From: Verrucomicrobiales bacterium
Lineage (GTDB): Bacteria; Verrucomicrobiota; Verrucomicrobiia; Verrucomicrobiales; DEV007
NCBI GenBank assembly: GCA_029213005.1
Contig: JARGPI010000018.1
Coordinates: 1 to 64,000 of the forward strand
Direction: 5' to 3'
Length of the DNA: 64,000 bases
Positions 55,987 through 63,856 of this stretch are shown piece by piece. The translations under genes were made by a program, and so were the position numbers. The notes under the pieces are model-generated. The model was not told the DNA's origin. It ran no database searches and saw only the letters and a program-made list of their open reading frames with translations. Position 1 is the stretch's first letter; each line of letters starts with the position of its first letter.

Positions 55987-57432
55987 CTACTTTGGAATAA
56001 AAACCACGCGCGGCACGGTCAGCTTCTTCCCGTTCGGTAGAAAAACGGTTTCTTCGTGCTCCGGATCGATCAAATGCCGTCCCTCCTTGGCGAGTCGGAT
56101 GTAGCCAATCACCTCCACCGCTCCGGATTTCGGCGGACAGCGGTCGAGCAGTTCCGCGAGATTCACCTGATCACCATTTCCGGTCAGTTTTTTGATCGAA
56201 TTGCGCATCCCGTCCCAGTCGAGACGGGCCATCGCAGCGTATTTTTGGAACGCTTTTTCCCGGGCGGAATCGTCCTGCTGCTCGGCATGAAATTCACGCA
56301 CCTCGATCTCGCGGGGCAGTTGATAAAATTCCTTAAAAACCGGAGATTTAAAAGGCAGGGACGCCTCATCAAAGGTCAAACCGATCTCATTGTCCTTCGG
56401 CGGGGCATCCGATAAATCGGCTCCCATTTCGCGGATTTCGCCGAGCATTTTCCGGATTCTGCGATGATCAGCGGACGCTTTTTCATCCAGCAAAATCCGA
56501 AGCGAACCACTGAGGCGCTGCGTGGTCTCCATCACTTTCTGCGCCTCGGCAAGCAGGACAGAGGGCATTTTCTCCAGAGTCTTCAGGCCCTGAAGCTGAG
56601 TGCTCAACTCCTCAAGATCCTGTGTTTTTTCAATCAGGTCGTTGAGTTCATCCTGACTCTCGTGCGAGAAAATCAGTTGGGTGAAAGCTTCGAAGCTCTG
56701 GCCCTGATCGCCGTGTTTCAATTCATCCTCGGCGGCCAGCGCGTAGCTCACCAGCTCGCCCTGATCAGCATCGCTCAATTGGCGGCGTTGCAGCTCCCGG
56801 GTGATTTCTTTGAAGCTCTCCTCCACGTGGCGGAAGTCGCCCTGGACCTGCTTCATCATGTCGACGATAACCCCGAAACGCTCCCGCATTTCCACTCCGC
56901 TGAGGCGCGATACTTCGCCTTCCTTTTCGATCGCGGCGATTTGAGACTCAATAAGCTCCTTCTCCTTCACGAGATGCGCAATCCGCACCGACGGGTCAGC
57001 CGAGGACTGAACCACGAGGCCTTTCAGCGACTCCATCACCAGGCGAACCCTCGATTCCGTGCCGATGAACCCCACCTCGTTGGCGATGAGTCCTTCGATA
57101 AACTGGAGGACCGACTCCGTGGACGAGGTCAATTGAAACGTTGCGTCGCCGCCCGTCTCGCCCCGTTGGAAAAACCGCGTCAAATACTGCCGCTCCGTCC
57201 AGTCCGTAAGGTATCGGCTCGCTTGCTCCGGAAGAGCCGTCGGGTCGAATTTACGGACCGTTTCCTGATACTCCACCAGGGCGATTTTCAGCTCCGGATC
57301 CGGGATCGTGAGGCGCTGCCCGGTCTTGAACTGGTCGTAAAGAAAATCGATCACAAAAGCTGCGTTCGACGATCTCAGGATCGTCACAGCTGGTGAGGTG
57401 CGAAAAGCGGTCTGAATTTGGGACAGTTTCAA
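55987..57432 (-). CDS. jetA: Orphan JetA homologue (DUF3375, Wadjet kleisin-like subunit)
   Basis: A 481-residue DUF3375 protein. It has SPAVTILRSSNAAFVIDFLY at the start, YLTDWTERQYLTRFF, FIGTESRVRLVMESLKGLVV and AHLVKEKELIESQIAAIEKE, and the closing LPNGKKLTVPRVVFI, all typical of JetA. JetA is the kleisin of the Wadjet JetABCD SMC complex that cleaves invading plasmids. JetB (DUF4194), JetC (SMC) and JetD normally follow at once; here the next 430 bases are palindromes and then an unrelated gene. The upstream neighbour is tRNA-Arg. The gene itself is full length and intact, so it may have another role, or BCD were lost or lie elsewhere. Confidence 0.85.
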   Translation of the reverse strand: MKLSQIQTAFRTSPAVTILRSSNAAFVIDFLYDQFKTGQRLTIPDPELKIALVEYQETVRKFDPTALPEQASRYLTDWTERQYLTRFFQRGETGGDATFQLTSSTESVLQFIEGLIANEVGFIGTESRVRLVMESLKGLVVQSSADPSVRIAHLVKEKELIESQIAAIEKEGEVSRLSGVEMRERFGVIVDMMKQVQGDFRHVEESFKEITRELQRRQLSDADQGELVSYALAAEDELKHGDQGQSFEAFTQLIFSHESQDELNDLIEKTQDLEELSTQLQGLKTLEKMPSVLLAEAQKVMETTQRLSGSLRILLDEKASADHRRIRKMLGEIREMGADLSDAPPKDNEIGLTFDEASLPFKSPVFKEFYQLPREIEVREFHAEQQDDSAREKAFQKYAAMARLDWDGMRNSIKKLTGNGDQVNLAELLDRCPPKSGAVEVIGYIRLAKEGRHLIDPEHEETVFLPNGKKLTVPRVVFIPK

Positions 57433-57502
57433 AAGGAACGTTCTTTTATAACTTAAAGAGAGTTGAGATTCAAATTATTGCGAGCTAATCTCTCCCATCT
57501 TC

Positions 57503-57577
57503 GTCCCCGTAGTTCAATGGATAGAACAAGGGTTTCCTAAACCTTAGATACAGGTTCGATTCCTGTCGGGGATACCA
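57503..57577 (+). tRNA. tRNA-Arg (anticodon CCT)
   Basis: A cloverleaf can be folded by eye. Acceptor arm GTCCCCG pairs with CGGGGAT (one G-T pair), the D stem is GTTC/GAAC, the anticodon stem is AGGGT/ACCTT with loop TTCCTAA (anticodon CCT), the T arm is CAGG-TTCGATT-CCTG, and CCA is encoded. The gene reads towards the isochorismatase-like gene and is divergent from jetA. tRNA-Arg genes are common integration sites, but I see no attL/attR pair here. Confidence 0.95.
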
Positions 57578-57688
57578 GATTTATTTGCGGGGAGGTCGAG
57601 GTTCCGGAAATTGCCATTTGTCGAAGTCTGGGCTCACCCTCGTGCCATTTGACCCGTCTGAAATTTCAGATATGCTCCCTTCCATTGT

Positions 57689-58306
57689 ATGCCCAAAGAT
57701 GTTTCCACCCTCCATGGATCCGTCCCGGAAACCTCCCCGGTTGTTTTGCTCATTATCGATATGATCAACGACCTTGATTTTCCCGAAGGGGAGCAAGTTC
57801 AGCGATTTGCCGAGCCGATGAGTGAGCGGCTTTTCCACTTGAAAACCCGCACCCGGGAACTCGGGATTCCATCGATCTATGTTAACGACAACTTCGGGCG
57901 CTGGCGAAGCGACTTCAACGCGTTGATCGCTCATTGTATAGATGATGAGACGCGTGGAAAGAGGATCGTCGAACGAATGAAACCGGATGAATCCGATTAC
58001 TTTGTGTTGAAGCCAAAGCACTCCGGTTTCTATTCGACCACGCTCTCCGTGTTGCTCAAATCTCTTGAGGCGAAAGAGTTGATCCTGACCGGTATCGCCG
58101 CGAATATTTGCGTTCTGTTCACCGCGAATGATGCCTATATGCGGGACTATAAACTTTCCATCCCCGGGGATTGCGTCGTTTCGAATACAAAAGAGGAAAC
58201 CGAATATGCTCTCAAGCAAATGGGAGATATTCTTAAAGCGGATACTCGGCCCTCTAACGAATTAATCGAAAGGCTCACGGATGAACAAAATAAAACTCAG
58301 GTGTAA
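57689..58306 (+). CDS. Isochorismatase-like cysteine hydrolase
   Basis: This 205-residue Rossmann-like hydrolase has catalytic Asp24 in LLIIDMINDLDF, Lys108 in FVLKPKHSGFYST and Cys141 in GIAANICVLFTANDAYM, the D-K-C triad of the isochorismatase/nicotinamidase superfamily. LSIPGDCVVS, continuing to EEYAL-like sequence, is normal. The substrate cannot be told; nicotinamidase-specific metal ligands (D-x-H) are not evident. It is convergent with the topoisomerase gene, 12 bases apart. Confidence 0.88.
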   Translation: MPKDVSTLHGSVPETSPVVLLIIDMINDLDFPEGEQVQRFAEPMSERLFHLKTRTRELGIPSIYVNDNFGRWRSDFNALIAHCIDDETRGKRIVERMKPDESDYFVLKPKHSGFYSTTLSVLLKSLEAKELILTGIAANICVLFTANDAYMRDYKLSIPGDCVVSNTKEETEYALKQMGDILKADTRPSNELIERLTDEQNKTQV

Positions 58307-58318
58307 ACTCTGTGCGCC

Positions 58319-59299
58319 TTAGCTCAAGATCTTCAGGAGTAGGCTCTCGGGGAGTTGTAGTTCCGGGATCTTCTCAGGTTTTAACCTTGAAATTCCCCAT
58401 TTTCCGCTGTCGCGATACCGGTCGAGAATGGTCGGGTGAATGTAGTGCTCGCGACAGGTTTCATATTTGTTCTCTATGGTTTCTGCCGCAAACCGTATCG
58501 CCTCGCGTAACTCGTCCTCCCGGTCCTCGGGAGTCGATATTTTTCTTAAGAACTGGACCGCGGCGGTGGAGGCTCGCCACGTTCTGAGATCTTTGGTAGT
58601 TACCTCGTCCTGATACACTTCGCGGAGATAATCGTTCACGTCGCCTGACCCGATCGCGATGCTGTCTCCGTTGCGACCCTGATAGGTGAAAAGGCGCTGG
58701 CCGGGGAGTTCGTGGCACTGGGCGAGGGCCTCGTGCAGCAAGGGGTCGGAAAAGGTAGTGATCACCTCGCGGCCACCCTTTGCGGTGAACTCGATCTCTA
58801 CTTCGTTTCCCGATTCTGAGATCTCTACATTGTCGGTGTCGAGGGTCGCGATGCCGCGGCTGCCGTTCTGGACTAGGTAGGTCTCGTTGCCGACGCGGAA
58901 GCCGAGTTTGTCGATCAACTTCACAGCGGTGGCAATAGCAAATGCTTTGTCTCCCGCTTCGCCATGGAGATCGCTCCTCACTTTTCGTCTCAGGGTTGGT
59001 AAGCCAACTCCGACTTGCGGTAGCCGATCGAATTTGCGCAATTTCTGTAGTTCGTGCCACTCTTCGTGATAGCGGTACTGTTTCCTTTTTCTCGCGTCTC
59101 GACCGGTCGCCTGAAGATGGCCGTTGGGCCGGGGGCAAATCCAGACATCGGTGTAGGCGGGTGGAATCGCGAGGCGTTTGATTCGTTCGATCACTTTTTC
59201 ATCGGTAATCTTTTCCCCGTCCGGGTCCACATAGTAGAATCCTGTGCCTGCCCCTTTTCGGCGAATTCCCTCGTCATAGTCTGTGGTATGGACAAGCAT
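58319..59299 (-). CDS. DNA topoisomerase IB (poxvirus/bacterial type)
   Basis: A 326-residue type IB topoisomerase of the short bacterial class. It begins with FYYVDPDGEKITDEKVIERI, then AIPPAYTDVWICPRPNGHLQ and ATGRDARKRKQYRYHEEW (DNA-clamp block). The catalytic domain has KDLRTWRAS, and the nucleophilic tyrosine lies in CREHYIHPTIL. It relaxes supercoils without ATP. It is 28 bases downstream of ligD and probably the last gene of the ku-ligD operon, an arrangement seen in other bacteria and suggesting a repair role. Confidence 0.93.
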   Translation of the reverse strand: MLVHTTDYDEGIRRKGAGTGFYYVDPDGEKITDEKVIERIKRLAIPPAYTDVWICPRPNGHLQATGRDARKRKQYRYHEEWHELQKLRKFDRLPQVGVGLPTLRRKVRSDLHGEAGDKAFAIATAVKLIDKLGFRVGNETYLVQNGSRGIATLDTDNVEISESGNEVEIEFTAKGGREVITTFSDPLLHEALAQCHELPGQRLFTYQGRNGDSIAIGSGDVNDYLREVYQDEVTTKDLRTWRASTAAVQFLRKISTPEDREDELREAIRFAAETIENKYETCREHYIHPTILDRYRDSGKWGISRLKPEKIPELQLPESLLLKILS

Positions 59300-59327
59300 G
59301 GATTTCTGTTGGTGCGGGCCCCGTGGT

Positions 59328-61856
59328 TTAATCGACTCCCAAATCCCGCAGCATGGATTTGGTAAGCGATTGTCTGATGTCGAAGTAGCCCTCCCACGGA
59401 TCGCTGCGCAGGCTGGAGAGACGGCGGAAAATATTTTGGATCGTGTATTGGTCGGGCTTCAGCTCCGGACGAATTTCGTCCCAGCTGACCGTTACCGCGA
59501 CGGGCGCTCCGGGGCGGGCCCGGGTGGAGAATGGTGCTACTGCCGTCGCACCACGACCGTTCCGCAGGTAATCAATAAAGATTTTACCCTTCCGTTGGGA
59601 CTTACTGGATTTGGTGAGGAACTTGTTGGGACTTTGGTCGCGAACCCGCTCCGCGATCGCTTTCGCGGCGGGTTTAACCACGTCGAACCCGTGACGTCTC
59701 GTTAGGGGCGCGACGACGTGAATACCTTTTCCTCCGGTCAGTTTTGGAAACGATTCGAGATCGAAGCCGACGAGAACGTCGCGGAGCAGGTACGCCGCGC
59801 CTAACACCTCCTCCCACTCGACATCGTCGGCTGGATCCAGATCAAAAATGAGGGTGTCCGGGCGCTCAAGCCGGTCGTTTCGCGACAGCCATGGATGGAT
59901 TTCCAGAACACCGAATTGAGCGAGAGCGACGAGCCCTTCGGCCGAGTTAATCGTGAGATACTCGTCCTTGCCGCTTTTCTCCGGAACCGTCACCGATGCG
60001 ATCACGTCCGGCATTCCCTGACTGCGGTGTTTCTGATAGAAACACTGCTTCTTCCGACCCTCGGGGCAGCGCACGATTGATAGAGGTCGGTCCGATGCGT
60101 AGGGCAAAAGATATTCGGCAACCTTGGCATAGTATTGCGCGATCTCCAGTTTGGTAATCTGTGCGTCCGGAAAGACTTTCCGCTCGGGTGAGGTGATTTC
60201 TATACCACAAACCTGGTTCATTTCACTATTTGGCGTTTTGGTCTTAGGTCGAGGTCGGCTCTGCGGTTTCTGGGTTTTTGAAGGAGCGGACTTTTCCGTT
60301 TCCCGCACGACATTGTCCGGTTTCTTGTCCTCTCGCAGGCCGAGAAACGAGGGGTGGCGAAGACGCCCGTCAGTGGTCCATTCCGTGAACGAAACTTCTC
60401 CGACGAGATCGGGTGTTACCCAGGTCACGTCCTTGGCTTCCCGCCCTTCGGGAGGTTCGGCTAACGGTGCTGTTTTCCGGGAGAGACCGTCCAGCTTTGT
60501 CCGGAGATCCTTCAGTGTGGCGTCGTCAAATCCCGTCCCGACCCGACCGGCGTAAACGAGGTCGCCGCTGTCGCTATACACCCCCAGAAGAAGCGCTCCG
60601 AAACCGATTCGGGAACCTGATGGCTCGGTGAATCCGGCGATAACAAATTCCTGTCGGCGGGTGCATTTCACTTTTACCCAGTCCCGGGTGCGCTTTCCAT
60701 AGTAGCGGCTCGATGCCCTTTTACCTATAATGCCTTCGAGGCCGGTCTCGCAGGCTTTCCGATGGAAGGCTACCCCATGGCCATCAATATGATCGCTGAA
60801 TCGGATTGTATTTCCGTCCAGAGAAATTGATCGGTTAAGCAGGGCACGCAGAGCTGATTTCCGATCGAGAAGCTTTGCCCCTCGCAGGTCTTTGCCGTCG
60901 CACCAAAGCAGGTCGAAGGCATAGAAGGTTAGCTCGGTTTTGTTTTTCCCCTTTAACGCCCGCTGAAGTGCCTGGAAAGAACTGGCGCCGTTGTCGTCCA
61001 GCGCTACGACTTCTCCGTCGATGATTGCATCGCCATTGATAGCTTTGAGAGCTTCCGTAATCGCTGCGAACTTATCGGTCCACGCTTTATCGTTACGACT
61101 GAGCAGCTCAATTTTGTCACCGTCTTTGATCGCGATGATGCGGTAGCCATCATACTTTATTTCGTAAAGCCAACCTTCACTTTGTGGTGGGGAATCGACG
61201 AGCGTTGCCAGCTCCGGATTGACAGGGCGCTGGAGGATTTTGGATTGGGTCGCACCTTTGATATCTTCTGGTTTCCCGGTGATTCCTTCGGCGACCTGAT
61301 CGATCGTCCGATCAGTTAGTATACTGGAAGGTTCCCGATCGACTATGGGTTTTCCGGATTGCGAGGAAGCGGAACTGTCCTTGTGCTTGATCAGCAACCA
61401 GGCGTTATCGTCGGCGCTCTTCATCCGGGTCAATGTCCAGGAACCTTTCAATTTTTTGCCGTGGAGAGTGAACTTGATCGAGCCCTTCTCTACTGCGGTC
61501 AGGGGATCGGTTTCACCTTCCGGCTCCCAGGTTCCGGCATCCCAGACGAGGACGGTTCCGGCACCATATTCGCCCCTGGGAATCGTCCCCTCAAAGTTCG
61601 CGTAGTCGAGGGGGTGATCCTCGGTCATGACCGCGAGGCGCTTGTCCGACGGGTTGTTGCTGGGGCCTTTCGGCACGGCCCAACTTTTGAGAACACCGTC
61701 GCATTCCAAACGAAAGTCGTAGTGCAAGCGGCTCGCATCGTGCTTCTGGACAACGAAGATAAGTTCGTCGCTCTTCTTTTCTGAAGTTTCCTTCCCGGAA
61801 GGCTCCGAGGTCTTCCGAAAATCCCGTTTCTTCCAGTAAGTGTCCAGCCCCTTCAT
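59328..61856 (-). CDS. ligD: ATP-dependent DNA ligase D (PE-LIG-POL)
   Basis: An 842-residue three-domain non-homologous end-joining enzyme, about the length of P. aeruginosa LigD. The order is 3'-phosphoesterase (HDASRLHYDFRLECDGVLKS, PRGEYGAGTVLVWD; residues 30-170), ligase with lysine nucleophile in YEIKYDGYRI (about 228) and OB fold (about 420-530), a lysine- and proline-rich linker, then archaeo-eukaryotic primase-type polymerase (DTLIFDLDPADDVEWEEVLG, HVVAPLTRRH; 560-842). It trims, fills and seals ends held by Ku. It begins two bases after the ku stop codon. Confidence 0.95.
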   Translation of the reverse strand: MKGLDTYWKKRDFRKTSEPSGKETSEKKSDELIFVVQKHDASRLHYDFRLECDGVLKSWAVPKGPSNNPSDKRLAVMTEDHPLDYANFEGTIPRGEYGAGTVLVWDAGTWEPEGETDPLTAVEKGSIKFTLHGKKLKGSWTLTRMKSADDNAWLLIKHKDSSASSQSGKPIVDREPSSILTDRTIDQVAEGITGKPEDIKGATQSKILQRPVNPELATLVDSPPQSEGWLYEIKYDGYRIIAIKDGDKIELLSRNDKAWTDKFAAITEALKAINGDAIIDGEVVALDDNGASSFQALQRALKGKNKTELTFYAFDLLWCDGKDLRGAKLLDRKSALRALLNRSISLDGNTIRFSDHIDGHGVAFHRKACETGLEGIIGKRASSRYYGKRTRDWVKVKCTRRQEFVIAGFTEPSGSRIGFGALLLGVYSDSGDLVYAGRVGTGFDDATLKDLRTKLDGLSRKTAPLAEPPEGREAKDVTWVTPDLVGEVSFTEWTTDGRLRHPSFLGLREDKKPDNVVRETEKSAPSKTQKPQSRPRPKTKTPNSEMNQVCGIEITSPERKVFPDAQITKLEIAQYYAKVAEYLLPYASDRPLSIVRCPEGRKKQCFYQKHRSQGMPDVIASVTVPEKSGKDEYLTINSAEGLVALAQFGVLEIHPWLSRNDRLERPDTLIFDLDPADDVEWEEVLGAAYLLRDVLVGFDLESFPKLTGGKGIHVVAPLTRRHGFDVVKPAAKAIAERVRDQSPNKFLTKSSKSQRKGKIFIDYLRNGRGATAVAPFSTRARPGAPVAVTVSWDEIRPELKPDQYTIQNIFRRLSSLRSDPWEGYFDIRQSLTKSMLRDLGVD

Positions 61857-61858
61857 CG

Positions 61859-62743
61859 CTAACTTGCTTTACTCTTGCCGGTTTTCTTTTTGGCGCGCTT
61901 CTTCGCACTCGTTTTCTTTTTCGGCGACTTCTTTTTGGCCTCAGCGACGCTCTTTTTCAAATAGGCCATCAGGTCGATCACATTCTCGCCTTCGGTTTCT
62001 GATTCGTCTTCGTCCGACTCTTCGATGACCTCAGTTTTTCCTTTGGCGATTTTGTCCTCGATCCACTTCATCAAATCCTCGCGGTAGGTGTCGTGGTATT
62101 GGGTGGGATCCCAGTCGGTTTCCATCGCGGTGATGAGCTGGGTTGCCATATCGATTTCTTTTGCCGTCACCCCGATTTCCTTCAGATCCGATCCGGGGAC
62201 ATCGTAGTCCGCCGGGTCGCGCAATTCCTGAGCGAAACGGAGCAACTCCAGGACTAATAAATCTCCCCGGACTAGAACGGCGCATAGGTATTCCCGACTC
62301 CGAATCACCACCTGCGAAATGCCGGCTTTTCCGGTCGCTCGCAACGTTTCGCGGAGGAGCGCGTAGCCTTTCCGGGCCGGTTTGGATTTTTTCTCCGGGA
62401 CGAGGTAGTATGGCTTATCGAAAAACATCACGTCGACGGAGTCCAAATCTACAAAATCGTCGATCTCGATTGTCTTTGTGACTTCGCGCTTGATCTGGCT
62501 TAACTCCTCCTCGGAGAGTAACACATATTTGTCGTCCTCGTATTCGTAGCCCTTCACGATCCGGTCCCATGGGACTTCTTCGCCGGTCTCGTCGTTGACC
62601 TTTTCATAGCGGATTCGCTTCCTGTTTTTGCTGTCGACCATATGGAGGCCGATGTCGGGCCGCGACTCCGCCGAATGCAGGCTGACGGGAATGTTGACGA
62701 GGCCGAAGCTGATGTGGCCTTTCCAAATAGAGCGGGATGCCAT
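61859..62743 (-). CDS. ku: Ku homodimeric DNA end-binding protein
   Basis: A 294-residue bacterial Ku, beginning ASRSIWKGHISFGLVNIPVS, with RIRYEKVNDETGEEVPWDRI and FFDKPYYLVPEKKSKPARKG, and a closing helical part. The C-terminus is a long Lys/Ala/Ser-rich tail as in many bacterial Ku proteins, which recruits LigD and helps threading on DNA. First of three co-directional genes; ligD starts two bases on. The start ATG at 62743 has no clear Shine-Dalgarno. Confidence 0.95.
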   Translation of the reverse strand: MASRSIWKGHISFGLVNIPVSLHSAESRPDIGLHMVDSKNRKRIRYEKVNDETGEEVPWDRIVKGYEYEDDKYVLLSEEELSQIKREVTKTIEIDDFVDLDSVDVMFFDKPYYLVPEKKSKPARKGYALLRETLRATGKAGISQVVIRSREYLCAVLVRGDLLVLELLRFAQELRDPADYDVPGSDLKEIGVTAKEIDMATQLITAMETDWDPTQYHDTYREDLMKWIEDKIAKGKTEVIEESDEDESETEGENVIDLMAYLKKSVAEAKKKSPKKKTSAKKRAKKKTGKSKAS

Positions 62744-62778
62744 GATGGTTTATGGTTTGAGGCTAAACTATATGGTCT

Positions 62779-63069
62779 TCATTCAGATAGAGATTGTCTC
62801 CCGTCGATCCAGACCGGTGTTCCGGTAAACTGACCGGAGGCATCGCTCATCATGACCACTGCGAGTCGGACACCGGGTTCCGTCGATCGTGCTTCATTAC
62901 CGAAACTTAACGGAGACCTGATTCGGGTAAAAGGAGTGGCTGGAATATCCAGCCCTCCGAACTTTCTTGTCGTTGCCGTAGAATTTTCATTTACGCCATC
63001 ACCATATTTCAGGAAGAAGCAGAGGTCTTTTTCTTCCCCGGTAAAGTCCTTATCTGATGGGTTGGTCAT
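62779..63069 (-). CDS. Small hypothetical protein
   Basis: A 96-residue frame starting MTNPSDKDFTGEEKDLCFFL and ending FTGTPVWIDGRQSLSE, 35 bases upstream of ku and in the same direction. I do not recognise it. The final 20 residues resemble the end of short-chain dehydrogenases (T-G-T-P-x-W-I-D-G-x-Q-S-L), but no SDR sequence precedes it. It may be a small real gene or a chance frame. The 369 bases upstream (63070-63438) show nothing else. Confidence 0.4.
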   Translation of the reverse strand: MTNPSDKDFTGEEKDLCFFLKYGDGVNENSTATTRKFGGLDIPATPFTRIRSPLSFGNEARSTEPGVRLAVVMMSDASGQFTGTPVWIDGRQSLSE

Positions 63070-63438
63070 GTTTCGTTTGGGTTGGTGTGTATTATATGGT
63101 CCCGCGAGATCTTGTGGGATAGACCGTACCAGAGCGCCATCCGCGCCAATGCGATATTGAAACGCACCATCTATAGTTATAGGCCAGTCAGCCTCGCTGC
63201 GAAGTGGCCTGTGGAAGGTGGGTGGGTGCCTCGAGCGGGGACAGGGTATGCATTCATTTTGTAATTGCGGATTGCAAAATGCAAAGATACCCGGGGTTGG
63301 ATTGCAAAAAAGAGGTTCGCTAGACGATTAGAATCTGCGTCTCGGCACGGTTCCCAATATTATTTCATAAAAAACTCAGGGGACTTTCCGGCTGCGGGGT
63401 AATACCGGACGAAGGGGGGATAATCCTTCGATTTCGTT

Positions 63439-63738
63439 ATGAAAAATGTTTCTATAATTACCGTTGCCGCTCTTGCGGTAGCGCTTCTGGTCGGATGTTT
63501 CGACTCCGGCTCAGAGAAACCGATAAGCTCGGGGGAAGGCATCATTGCCTTGAAGGTAGATGGGATGAGTTGAAAGGTGAACTGTGTTCCCCGAGTGCGG
63601 TCCGCACTCAGTAGTGTTCCCGGTGTGACCAATGTGGTCGTTGATCTTCCAGACAAAGCGTTGGTGAAAGGCACTGCCGCCCCCGCTGATCTGATAGCAG
63701 CAGTCGAAAAAGCGGGGTACCGGGCTTCGGTTCGGTAA
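63439..63738 (+). CDS. Candidate selenoprotein: lipoprotein with heavy-metal-associated domain, in-frame TGA
   Basis: The frame runs from ATG 63439 to TAA 63736-63738, 99 residues, with one in-frame TGA at 63571-63573 (codon 45). A signal peptide starts MKNVSIITVAALAVALLVG with lipobox LVGC (Cys20). After a short linker comes an HMA-like domain: IIALKVDGMS, then TGA, then KVNCVPRVRSALSSVPGVTN and AVEKAGYRASVR. In the normal motif GMxC-x(2-3)-C, the TGA takes the place of the first metal-binding cysteine. Both sides of the TGA read as one continuous domain, and a SECIS-like hairpin follows. Reading TGA as selenocysteine is the best explanation; a nonsense mutation is the alternative. Confidence 0.7.
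63593..63609 (+). promoter_or_regulatory. Candidate bacterial SECIS hairpin
   Basis: The perfect stem GAGTGCG (63593-63599) / CGCACTC (63603-63609) has a three-base loop GTC whose first base is G63600. There are 26 bases between the TGA (ending 63573) and the loop. The published consensus for bacterial SECIS elements asks for a stem-loop shortly after the UGA, with loop distance of roughly 16-37 bases and a G in the first two loop positions; this hairpin meets both. It is within the coding sequence, as expected in bacteria. Confidence 0.65.
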
Positions 63739-63758
63739 TTTTGGCAACCAAAATGATC

Positions 63759-63799
63759 CACCGCCTTTGCCCGATAGGTTCCAGATGGGAAAGGCGGTG
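63759..63799 (+). terminator. Hairpin after the candidate selenoprotein gene
   Basis: CACCGCCTTT (63759-63768) and AAAGGCGGTG (63790-63799) are perfect 10-base complements around a 21-base loop, extended by a few more pairs inside. No long T-run follows, so it may be a weak terminator or processing hairpin. A smaller perfect hairpin (ATTTTGG / CCAAAAT) lies directly before it, just after the stop codon. Confidence 0.45.
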
Positions 63800-63856
63800 T
63801 GGTCAACCGGATTCAATTTCAGATGACATCACAACCATACCCTGCTATGAGAAAGT

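Noticed and set aside
56464..57396. 310-codon plus-strand frame opposite jetA
   Set aside because: The composition (His, Leu, Arg, Gln rich) and exact overlap with the conserved DUF3375 coding sequence mark it as a shadow.
57503..57577. tRNA-Arg as the att site of a genomic island
   Set aside because: I could not find a repeat of the tRNA 3' end elsewhere in the window and there is no integrase gene.
57581..58219. 212-codon minus-strand frame over the isochorismatase-like gene
   Set aside because: The plus-strand protein has the full catalytic triad, while the minus frame has no recognisable features.
62779..63069. Calling the small gene upstream of ku a short-chain dehydrogenase
   Set aside because: Only the last 20 residues resemble an SDR end; there is no Rossmann or Y-x-x-x-K motif in the frame or nearby.
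63571..63573. Reading the TGA as an ordinary stop, leaving a 44-residue lipoprotein
   Set aside because: The 54 codons after it complete the HMA domain in the same frame, and a SECIS-like hairpin is correctly placed, so a plain stop is the less likely reading.
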